From: Polaribacter litorisediminis
GTDB lineage: Bacteria; Bacteroidota; Bacteroidia; Flavobacteriales; Flavobacteriaceae
Assembly: GCF_019968605.1 (NCBI RefSeq)
Contig: NZ_CP082966.1
Location: 2,903,501-2,967,500 of the forward strand
Length of the DNA: 64,000 nucleotides
Reading direction: 5' to 3'
The notes beneath the pieces were generated by a model. The model made no database searches. It saw only the letters and a list, made by a program, of their open reading frames with translations, and was not told the origin of the DNA. The translations under genes and the position numbers were made by a program. Below, one piece after another: positions 25,287 to 32,146 of this stretch (its first letter is position 1; each line of letters opens with the position of its first letter).

Positions 25287-27015
25287 TATTCAATTTGAAA
25301 ATCAATATTTTCTTTTACCAAGTATTTTAATTGGCATCCTTGTTTTTGCGTTTTTTATTTGGAAAGAATGGAGCAGCAACACTAAAAAAAGATTTGTTGT
25401 AAATATCATTGTTAGCGGAATTGCAATAATTTGTCTATCGCTAATCGCTTTAAAACCAACAATTCTTACTGAAGTTAAATCACAAGAAATTGCCATATTG
25501 ACGGAAGGATATAAAACCAAAACTTTAGATAGTTTACAGAAAATAAATCCAAATTTAAAGGCAGAAAAATATATGAAAGGAAAGCGTTTGTTTGATGAAA
25601 AAAATGAACCTTCTTTGATTTATATATTGGGAAATGGAATAGAAAATTTTGATTTATGGCAATTAGAAAATACTCCTTTTAAATACATTGATGGAAAGCC
25701 AATTTCTGGAATAACAAAATTAAAATATAATGCGAAACCCATTGCTGGACAACCAATTTCTATTCAAGGTTTATATACTGCTCCAAAAACTGGAAATAAA
25801 TTGACCTTAGAAGATCCAACTGGAGCTACATTGGATTCTATAGTTTTTAAACATACCGATCATCAGAAATTTAATTTGTCAAGTACATCTAAAATTGCTG
25901 GACAATTTTTATATGCTTTAGTAGAAAAAGATTCTTTAAATAAAGTTATTAAAATGAACCCTTTACCTGTTGAAATTATAGAAAGAGAAAGTTTAAAAAT
26001 TGCTATTTTTAATTCTTTTCCAACTTTTGAGACAAAATATCTAAAGAATTTTTTAGCCGAAAATGGTCATAAAGTTGTTGTGAGAAATCAACTTACTACA
26101 AATCGTTCTAAATATGAATATTTTAATACAAGTAAACAAAATATTTCTATCACTAGAAACGTATTAAAAACTGTTGATCTTTTAATTATCGATGCAAAAT
26201 CATTTTTAAATTTATCCAAGAAACAAAATAATATTTTAATAGACCTTGTTGAAAACGAAGGTTTAGGAATTTTCATGCAACCAGATGTAAGCCTTTTTAC
26301 AACAAAAAATAAATTTGGTACTTTTCAATTTTTATCAAATAAAAATAGCTCTTTTACAACATCGAGTTCTAAAAATAGTTTTAAAAAATATAACTACGCA
26401 TTTAAAAAAGAAACTTTCATAGAACCTATACATAAAGATGAGAACCATATTTATGCAGCATATAAAATTACAGGAAATGGTAAAATAGCTAGTACTGTAG
26501 CTAAAAACACCTATGAATTACTTTTATCTGGCAACACAAATACATACCAGCAATTTTGGACTGATATCATAAATACAGTCTCTAAAAAACGATTAAACTC
26601 AGTTCAATATAAAAGTAAGATGCTTTTTGGTTATGTAAACCAACCATTTTCTTTTGAGTTAAAAACGAACGCAGAAAAACCAATAATTACAAACAAAAAT
26701 GATGTTAAGATTCCATTAATTCAAGATATTGGTTTAAGACATCTTTGGTATGGAAAAACGTATCCTAAATCTAATGGTTGGCAACAATTAAAAACAGCAA
26801 AAGATAGCGTTCATAAATTTTCTTTTTATGTTATGAATTCTGATAGGTTTTCTTCTTTAAGAGCTTATAATACTTCCGTTGAAAACAAAAGATATTTTAA
26901 TAATTCAAGAACTAAACTTTCTAATTCCACGTCAAATAGAACGATAAATCCTATCTGGTTTTATCTTGTATTTTTAATCTGTGTCGGATATTTATGGTTG
27001 CAACCGAAGTTATAA
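25276..27015 (+). CDS. Hypothetical membrane protein, last gene of the TldD/MoxR cluster
   Basis: The protein has 579 residues. It has two N-terminal helices (about 12-28 and 40-58) and one C-terminal helix ending IWFYLVFLICVGYLWLQPKL. A central region around residues 236-335 reads like a Rossmann-type GATase1/VWA-like domain (IAIFNSFPTFETKYL, LLIIDAKSFLNLS, GLGIFMQPDVSLF), as in the C-terminal halves of BatA-like proteins. I do not recognise a named family. It overlaps the upstream gene and is followed by a strong terminator at 27148. Confidence 0.75.
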   Translation: MINNIQFENQYFLLPSILIGILVFAFFIWKEWSSNTKKRFVVNIIVSGIAIICLSLIALKPTILTEVKSQEIAILTEGYKTKTLDSLQKINPNLKAEKYMKGKRLFDEKNEPSLIYILGNGIENFDLWQLENTPFKYIDGKPISGITKLKYNAKPIAGQPISIQGLYTAPKTGNKLTLEDPTGATLDSIVFKHTDHQKFNLSSTSKIAGQFLYALVEKDSLNKVIKMNPLPVEIIERESLKIAIFNSFPTFETKYLKNFLAENGHKVVVRNQLTTNRSKYEYFNTSKQNISITRNVLKTVDLLIIDAKSFLNLSKKQNNILIDLVENEGLGIFMQPDVSLFTTKNKFGTFQFLSNKNSSFTTSSSKNSFKKYNYAFKKETFIEPIHKDENHIYAAYKITGNGKIASTVAKNTYELLLSGNTNTYQQFWTDIINTVSKKRLNSVQYKSKMLFGYVNQPFSFELKTNAEKPIITNKNDVKIPLIQDIGLRHLWYGKTYPKSNGWQQLKTAKDSVHKFSFYVMNSDRFSSLRAYNTSVENKRYFNNSRTKLSNSTSNRTINPIWFYLVFLICVGYLWLQPKL

Positions 27016-27147
27016 AAAGGTGATTATTTTAATTTATTCTAAAATGAATTATTCATTAAAAGTGAATAATTCGGGTAAATACGACTAAAAGGGTTAAAAT
27101 CCATAAAAAAAGACCGACAATACAAAAATCATACAAATAAAGAAACT

Positions 27148-27190
27148 AAAAAACCTCAACTTATTGAAAATCAATATGATGAGGTTTTTT
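27148..27190. terminator. Bidirectional terminator between the MoxR cluster and tRNA-Ser
   Basis: An 11-bp stem (AAAAAACCTCA / TGAGGTTTTTT) holds an inner ATTGA/TCAAT pairing. A and T runs on both sides let it end the plus-strand cluster and the minus-strand rpsP-rimM-tRNA transcript. Confidence 0.85.
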
Positions 27191-27196
27191 ACATCG

Positions 27197-27281
27197 CAGA
27201 GAGGAAGGGATTCGAACCCTCGATACGTTGCCGTATACACACTTTCCAGGCGTGCGCCTTCGACCACTCGGCCACCTCTCT
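27197..27281 (-). tRNA. tRNA-Ser (anticodon GGA)
   Basis: The 85-nt cloverleaf has an acceptor stem AGAGAGG/CCTCTCT, discriminator G, a D-arm starting TGGCCGAGTGG, anticodon loop CTGGAAA (GGA, reading UCC/UCU), a long variable arm TATACGGCAACGTAT typical of class II tRNA-Ser, and a T-loop GTTCGAAT. CCA is not encoded. The 5' end is 2 bp after the rimM stop codon, so it must be cut from the rpsP-rimM transcript or come from a promoter inside rimM. Confidence 0.97.
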
Positions 27282-27283
27282 TT

Positions 27284-27808
27284 TTATAAATACAATTCGA
27301 TCAATCCTTCCGGAGTATCTACTTGTATAGTTTTGTGTTCTCTGTCTACTTTTTTAATAAACTCATCTACCATCGGAATAAAAATCTCGGTTCCATCTCT
27401 ATCAATTTCAAAAAGAGGTTGTGCAGCTTTATCATTTATATGAACAATTGTGCCAACTTCACCAAAATTAGCATCTACAACTGTAAAACCAATCACTTCA
27501 TGAAAATAAAATTTATCACCAGTTAATTCTGGTAACAAAGTTGATGGTAAATAAATACCACATTTTAAAATAGTTTCTGCTTCTTCTTCAGAATATACGT
27601 CTTCAAACTGAACACGCAATTGATTCCCTTTATGGAGCGAACTTTTTTCAATAAAAAATGGAACCAGATTACTGCCAAACTCGACATAAACTGATTCCAT
27701 TTCTGTATACAACTCAGGTTCATCGGTATCAAGCTTGATCACGACTTCGCCTTTAAAACTATATTTTGTAACGATTTTGCCTAAATAAAAACAATCTTCT
27801 TTACGCAT
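27284..27808 (-). CDS. rimM: Ribosome maturation factor RimM
   Basis: The protein has 174 residues. The N-terminal domain begins FYLGKIVTKYSFKGEVVIKL (the usual G(K/R)IxxxxGxxGxV pattern), and the C-terminal PRC-barrel reads YFHEVIGFTVVD...GEVGTIVHI, ending in IPMVDEFIKKVD. RimM assists 30S maturation by binding S19/16S head. It follows rpsP by 19 bp in the standard order. Confidence 0.96.
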   Translation of the reverse strand: MRKEDCFYLGKIVTKYSFKGEVVIKLDTDEPELYTEMESVYVEFGSNLVPFFIEKSSLHKGNQLRVQFEDVYSEEEAETILKCGIYLPSTLLPELTGDKFYFHEVIGFTVVDANFGEVGTIVHINDKAAQPLFEIDRDGTEIFIPMVDEFIKKVDREHKTIQVDTPEGLIELYL

Positions 27809-27827
27809 TTTCGTGATTCTTTATAAT

Positions 27828-28358
27828 TTATTCTGCTGCCTTTGCTGCTGCCTCATCAATTGTATCAGGAGTCTCCTCAACAGCTTCTTCAACTACAACT
27901 TCTTCAACAACTGGTTTTGCTGCTTCAATTCTTGCTTCGTTCACTGCTTTTTCTGCTGCTAGTGCTGCTGCTTTTGCATCAGATTCTGCTTTAGACAATC
28001 CAGCTTCTTTATCTGCAACTTTTGTAGCTTTTTCTTCTAACCAAGCTGCAAATTTAGCATCTGCCTGCTCTTGCGTTAAAGCTCCTTTTCTTACACCACC
28101 AGCCAAATGATTCTTTAACATGGCACCTTTATAAGATAAAATGTTTTTCGCAGTATCAGTTGGTTGTGCTCCATTTTGTAACCATTCTACAGCTTTATCA
28201 ACATCTAAATCAATCACCGCTGGGTTTACATTTGGATTGTATGTTCCTATTTTTTCTAGGTAACGACCATCTCTTTTTGCACGAGCATCTGCAGCAACGA
28301 TCCAATAAAATGGCTTGCCTTTTTTACCGTGTCTTTGTAATCTAATCTTTACAGACAT
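27828..28358 (-). CDS. rpsP: 30S ribosomal protein S16 with Ala/Glu-rich tail
   Basis: The protein has 176 residues. The first about 80 residues are S16: VKIRLQRHGKKGKPFYWIVAADARAKRDGRYLEKIGTYNP. A C-terminal extension of about 95 residues rich in Ala, Glu and Val follows, common in Bacteroidota and predicted to be a helical, flexible tail. It is first in the operon with rimM and tRNA-Ser. Confidence 0.97.
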   Translation of the reverse strand: MSVKIRLQRHGKKGKPFYWIVAADARAKRDGRYLEKIGTYNPNVNPAVIDLDVDKAVEWLQNGAQPTDTAKNILSYKGAMLKNHLAGGVRKGALTQEQADAKFAAWLEEKATKVADKEAGLSKAESDAKAAALAAEKAVNEARIEAAKPVVEEVVVEEAVEETPDTIDEAAAKAAE

Positions 28359-28427
28359 AATTTGTTAATTTATTAAGGTTCTCGACCTTGATTATTAAAA
28401 ATCTTACCATCTCGTAGTAAGTGGGCG

Positions 28428-28435
28428 CAAAAATA
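28428..28435 (-). promoter_or_regulatory. -7 box of the rpsP operon promoter
   Basis: TATTTTTG on the minus strand matches the Bacteroidota -7 consensus TAnnTTTG exactly and lies 69 bp upstream of the rpsP start. The -33 box is not clear. Confidence 0.55.
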
Positions 28436-28619
28436 CAAAACCTTTTTTAACTAAAACCCTAATTACCAATATTTTTTTGGGCGTTTTAACGAGCTTTGCA
28501 CAGCACAAAGTTATGCACGCCATAATCGTTCTAAAAGGAAAAGTATCAATAAGTAAAAACAATAAAATTGTTTTTAGGTTAGCAGTTAAGAACATATAAT
28601 TTTACTTTGATATATTTTT

Positions 28620-28829
28620 TCAGCGTTCACCATTCTTACTAAAATTATTAAAAATGTTCTTTTTGCTTTTTGAGCGATTAATTCTATAACAAAACTCATC
28701 AAGATATCTTTCGATGTTAAAATCGCTTACTGATGAATAGGTAGTTCTTACCCATGATTTTTCAACAGATTTCATTAATTCTCTAATTTTATGCATAAAT
28801 TTTCTTGCTGTTGCCATCTTTAAATACAC
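28620..28829 (-). pseudogene. IS1595-type transposase, C-terminal remnant
   Basis: The 69-codon frame contains SSVSDFNIERYLDEFCYRIN, matching the C-terminal ...YLDEFCFRxNRR signature of IS1595/ISXO2-type transposases. The N-terminal four fifths of such a protein (usually about 300 residues) is missing and no terminal repeats are visible. The surrounding 28440-28980 holds no other gene. Confidence 0.6.
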
Positions 28830-28980
28830 AATATAATTGCGACTTTAACGAATTAAATTGGTGTTCATATATATAACATTTTTGAGCAATGATTTTAGAA
28901 CTGACTTGTATCATTTCAGAAACCTAAATACTATAATAATTTAGCATTAAATATATTGTTTAACTTTAAATATTAAAATT

Positions 28981-29451
28981 ATGTCATTAGTAAAATTTAG
29001 AAATAGAAGACGCCCATTTGGAGGTCTCAATACGCGTAGCTTTTTCGATACCGATGGTTTTCTTGAAAATAGATTATGGAATTCACCATTATTATTAGAT
29101 GATTTTTGGAATGGACATTCAAGCGAACCTGCTTTAAACATTAAAGAGGAAGATGATAAGTTTGAAATTGAATTGGCTGCTCCAGGATTCTCTAAAGAGG
29201 ATTTTGAAGTAACTATCGATAATGGATTTCTTAACATCTCGGCAGAAAAATCAGAATCTAGAAAAGAGAAAGAAGACAATTATACAAGACAAGAGTTTAG
29301 TTATAATTCGTTTTCGAGATCTTTACAGTTACCTGAGAGTATAAAAGAAGAAGACGTAAAAGCGAGATATCATGATGGAATTTTGAGCTTTGATCTTAAA
29401 AAGAAGGAAGAAGCCAAAAAATTAGAACCTAAGAAAATAGAAATAGCTTAA
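28981..29451 (+). CDS. Hsp20/alpha-crystallin family small heat shock protein
   Basis: The protein has 156 residues. The alpha-crystallin domain spans about residues 48-148: PALNIKEEDDKFEIELAAPGF, KEDFEVTIDNGFLNISAEK, and the closing YHDGILSFDLKKKEE (A-x-x-x-(D/N)-G-x-L motif). It is a cytoplasmic ATP-independent holdase. It is monocistronic with a strong terminator at 29498. Confidence 0.95.
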   Translation: MSLVKFRNRRRPFGGLNTRSFFDTDGFLENRLWNSPLLLDDFWNGHSSEPALNIKEEDDKFEIELAAPGFSKEDFEVTIDNGFLNISAEKSESRKEKEDNYTRQEFSYNSFSRSLQLPESIKEEDVKARYHDGILSFDLKKKEEAKKLEPKKIEIA

Positions 29452-29497
29452 CAGCTTTAATTTCTATGTAAGAAAATTCTTTCTGGTTATTAAACCA

Positions 29498-29562
29498 AAT
29501 CGCCCTCTACCTAAACCAAATAAATGTTAAAAATATTATGGTTTGGTAGAGGGTGATTTTTT
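29498..29562 (+). terminator. Terminator of hsp20
   Basis: A long stem, AATCGCCCTCTACC with AAACCA further in, pairs with TGGTTTGGTAGAGGGTGATT (one G-T wobble, one bulge) around a 20-nt loop and is followed by TTTTTT. Confidence 0.85.
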
Positions 29563-29584
29563 AGGTGACCCTTTTTTTCTAATT

Positions 29585-29611
29585 ATTTTTGAATTAAATT
29601 AATTCAAAAAT
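29585..29611. repeat. Inverted repeat next to the IS insertion site
   Basis: ATTTTTGAATT and its exact complement are separated by 5 bp. The dyad ends 2 bp before the left target duplication, so the element may have chosen a cruciform-prone site. Confidence 0.5.
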
Positions 29612-29613
29612 GA

Positions 29614-29619
29614 TACCTA
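29614..29619. repeat. Left target-site duplication (TACCTA)
   Basis: The same 6 bp recur immediately to the right of the element at 31298-31303. Confidence 0.75.
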
Positions 29620-29703
29620 GGGCTTGCTGAAAAACACCTTACATCTGTTTAATATTTTTAAAATCAGTTAAATAGGTTCTTATTTTTCATTAAAATCCTT
29701 GTC

Positions 29704-29747
29704 ATAATGCAGAGATATTTAACTTACGTTAAATATCTCTGCATTAT
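29704..29747 (+). promoter_or_regulatory. 20-bp perfect hairpin covering the transposase start
   Basis: ATAATGCAGAGATATTTAAC, loop TTAC, then the exact complement. The 3' arm ends inside the transposase ATG (29746-29748). Read-through RNA from outside would fold and hide the start codon, a protection known from several IS families. Confidence 0.65.
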
Positions 29748-31251
29748 GATAAATTATATTTCAGAACACCAGTTAAGCATTGAAGGTTTTGCAACACCAT
29801 TTGAGACGTCGCTTCTGCCAGAAAATCGTTGGGTAAAGTTAGCTCAAATAGTTCCATGGGATACTTTTGCTAGTATTTACATGAGCTTGATGAATACAAA
29901 ACTAGGTCGACCAGGTATTTCGCCACGCATAGTTTTGGGTGCATTAATCATAAAACACATGGAGAACTTAGACGATAGAGGCGTTATCGCAACGATTCAA
30001 GAAAATATTTACATGCAATATTTTATAGGTTTAAAAGGGTATAACCCACATCCTGTTTTTGATCCCTCTTTGTTTGTTGAAATACGTAAACGCATAGGTA
30101 TAGATAGTTTTGATAAGTTAACCACAGAACTCATAAAGTCAAGTAGTGCCAGTTCAGACAACAAGCAGATTGCAAAGAAAAAAGATGAAGATGAGCATCC
30201 ACCCAACAAAGGGAAACTTCAGATGGACGCTACTGTTGCCGACCAATATATTACCTACCCAACAGATAGTAAACTTTTAAATGCAAGCAGAAAGCAATTA
30301 GAAAAAATGATTGACAAACTCTACGCATTATCAGGTAAAAAAGGAACAAAGCCACGAACCTATAGACGTAAAATGAATACCGCTTTTTTAGACTACGCCA
30401 AGAAAAAGAGAAAACCGAATGCTGCTCATCGAAAAATGAACCGTAAACTTTTAGAATGTGTTAAAAGAAATCTAAAGCATATCCATAAGCAGCTCGATTA
30501 TTTTGAATCCAAAGGCCAAGCTTTTCCTCTAAGCCACAGAGAACAAAAACTGTTTTGGGTTATTCAAATACTTTATGACCAGCAAAAACAAATGTATGAC
30601 CTAAAAACAAAAAGTTGTAAAGACAGAATCGTCAGTATTTTTCAGCCACATGTACGTCCTATAGTTCGTGGTAAAACAAATGCCAAGGTAGAATTTGGCT
30701 CAAAATTAGGTGTAGATTTAGAAAACGGTTTTGCCAGAATCAATACCCTAAGTTGGGACGCTTATAATGAATCATCAGATCTGATTTCACAAGTAGAAAA
30801 TTATAAAACTTTACACGGCTATTACCCCGAACTTGTTCAAGTCGATAAAATCTATGCCACACGAGAAAACAGAGCTTGGCTTAAACAAAGAAATATCCGA
30901 ATAACTGCACCACCACTAGGACGAAAAAGCAAAGAGCAGCTTGAAGAATCCTATTATGAAAAACAAAAACGAAGAAAAGAAGCAGCAGAACGAAACCACA
31001 TAGAAGGGAAGTTTGGGCAAGGTAAAAACGGCTACAATCTAAATAAAATAAGAGCTCGATTAAAAAATACCTCTGAGAGTTGGATTGCTACAATATTTTT
31101 TATTATGAATTTGATACGATACCAAAAAATTAATGTTTTTTGGCTTCAAACTTCAATAAAAATATTAATAAATACAATACTATTGGCTTTTAAAAACATC
31201 ATAGAGCCGTTACAAATTCAAAATAGAAAATATGACAAACAGTATGTATAA
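29746..31251 (+). CDS. IS1182-type transposase
   Basis: The protein has 501 residues from the ATG at 29746 (MINYISEHQLSIEGF). An upstream in-frame ATG at 29707 lies in the 5' arm of the hairpin and is less likely. The N-terminal DUF772-type domain reads RPGISPRIVLGALIIKHMENLDDR with QENIYMQYFIGL and PVFDPSLFVEIRKR. DDE-domain features include KLQMDATVADQYITYPTD (first Asp), VQVDKIYATRENRAWLK (second Asp) and a late RNHIEGKFGQGKNGY (Glu). No frameshift or internal stop is present, so it should be active. Confidence 0.93.
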   Translation: MINYISEHQLSIEGFATPFETSLLPENRWVKLAQIVPWDTFASIYMSLMNTKLGRPGISPRIVLGALIIKHMENLDDRGVIATIQENIYMQYFIGLKGYNPHPVFDPSLFVEIRKRIGIDSFDKLTTELIKSSSASSDNKQIAKKKDEDEHPPNKGKLQMDATVADQYITYPTDSKLLNASRKQLEKMIDKLYALSGKKGTKPRTYRRKMNTAFLDYAKKKRKPNAAHRKMNRKLLECVKRNLKHIHKQLDYFESKGQAFPLSHREQKLFWVIQILYDQQKQMYDLKTKSCKDRIVSIFQPHVRPIVRGKTNAKVEFGSKLGVDLENGFARINTLSWDAYNESSDLISQVENYKTLHGYYPELVQVDKIYATRENRAWLKQRNIRITAPPLGRKSKEQLEESYYEKQKRRKEAAERNHIEGKFGQGKNGYNLNKIRARLKNTSESWIATIFFIMNLIRYQKINVFWLQTSIKILINTILLAFKNIIEPLQIQNRKYDKQYV

Positions 31252-31297
31252 AATCATCTTTAAGTGAATTTTAAATTCCTAGTTTCTCAGCAAATCC

Positions 31298-31303
31298 TAC
31301 CTA
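31298..31303. repeat. Right target-site duplication (TACCTA)
   Basis: It matches 29614-29619 and directly abuts the right terminal repeat of the IS. Confidence 0.75.
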
Positions 31304-31307
31304 ATCC

Positions 31308-31335
31308 TATTATTATTATTATTATTATTATTATT
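31308..31335. repeat. Trinucleotide microsatellite (TAT)9
   Basis: Nine uninterrupted TAT units begin 5 bp after the right target duplication. They lie just upstream of the ATPase fragment and outside any intact gene. Confidence 0.9.
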
Positions 31336-31341
31336 TCTATT

Positions 31342-31425
31342 CAAAATGTTGTTCAAAAACTAGATACTGGTATTGATAAAGGATTAAGTTCAAACGAAGT
31401 CCATAAACGACTCTCATTCGGATAG
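31342..31425 (+). pseudogene. P-type cation ATPase, N-terminal stub
   Basis: The frame reads QNVVQKLDTGIDKGLSSNEV followed by HKRLSFG and a stop, the typical N-terminal cation-ATPase domain of Ca2+/Mg2+-type P-ATPases (…LxTxxxxGLSxxEVxKRLxxFG). The remaining roughly 850 residues are absent. It is a relic only. Confidence 0.55.
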
Positions 31426-31666
31426 ATTTTTAAAAGTATACAAATCCGTTAATTGCTGCATTTAATTTTCAAGTGTAGCTGATTCTAATAAATCTAACTT
31501 CTTAAATTACAATTCTTACGCAAAAGAAGTCATGCTAATTGCAATTAGAAATAATAATAAATGTTATTTCAATCCTATATGATACATTTCTTTTTTACTT
31601 CAATTTTACAACCTATTGAATCCATTCCTGTAACAATTGATCTGTTTTATTGAATGAAATAGGAAT
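31426..31666. other. Non-coding remnant stretch
   Basis: Short, stop-interrupted frames only. One minus-strand piece around 31540-31560 reads like a signal-peptide core (LLLFLIAISMTSFA) and then stops. Nothing can be named. Confidence 0.3.
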
Positions 31667-31972
31667 TTATTTTTGTTCTAATTGCTCAATAATTTTTAGC
31701 GCAACAGATTTTGAAGATAAGTAATTTTGACCTGTAATGAAACGATTATCTACCTCTACATGTACACTATTTCTTGGTGAATATTTAAAATGCCCTCCTC
31801 GTTTTTCTATGGTTTTAGTGATAAGAAACGGAAATTGCTCAAAGTAGGCAGCACCTTCCCTTTCAAACGCATCTGGATAGCCGTTTACTCTTTTTACATC
31901 AACTAAATATTTTCCATCTTTTGTTTTAAGATGCATAATACCTGCAGTGTTTTTGCCCCCTATAAATTGGCT
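31667..31972 (-). pseudogene. DJ-1/PfpI family (type 1 glutamine amidotransferase-like) C-terminal remnant
   Basis: The open frame of about 101 codons reads KTKDGKYLVDVKRVNGYPDA, then FPFLITKTIEKRGGHF, and VEVDNRFITGQNYLSSKSV. These are the C-terminal motifs of PfpI/YDR533C-type proteins (…GxxLVxxKxVTGFxxxEE…; …VxVDGxLITGQNPxSS). The N-terminal half with the nucleophile Cys elbow is missing: the frame opens after a TGA at 31973-31975. Translation from the ATG at 31936 would give 89 residues without a catalytic site. Confidence 0.65.
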
Positions 31973-32146
31973 TCAGGATAAAATGCTTTTTCAATGAACA
32001 TGCGTGATAAAATTTTATTCAAAAAATGCTCAATAATTAGGGCTTGTAGGTGCTAAGTAATTTATAATACCATTTTAGACAAATAATAGTATAAGCTTTC
32101 AGAACTAGTTAATTCGTAAACAAAATTTCATTACCATACCAAAATA

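Larger units (their letters stand above)
29620..31297 (+). mobile_element. Intact IS1182-like insertion sequence, 1678 bp
   Basis: Imperfect terminal inverted repeats define the ends: the left end starts GGGCTTGCTGAAAAAC, and the reverse of the right end starts GGATTTGCTGAGAAAC (13 of 16 positions match). Both sides are flanked by TACCTA, a 6-bp direct repeat. One full-length transposase gene fills the element. The intact ends, duplication and reading frame indicate recent insertion. Confidence 0.85.

Noticed and set aside
28404..28595. 63-codon minus-strand frame upstream of rpsP
   Set aside because: It covers the rpsP promoter, has no recognisable motif and is AT-biased as random intergenic DNA.
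31308..31335. (TAT)9 as a phase-variation switch
   Set aside because: A trinucleotide tract cannot shift a frame, and no intact gene or promoter uses it; only a stub follows.
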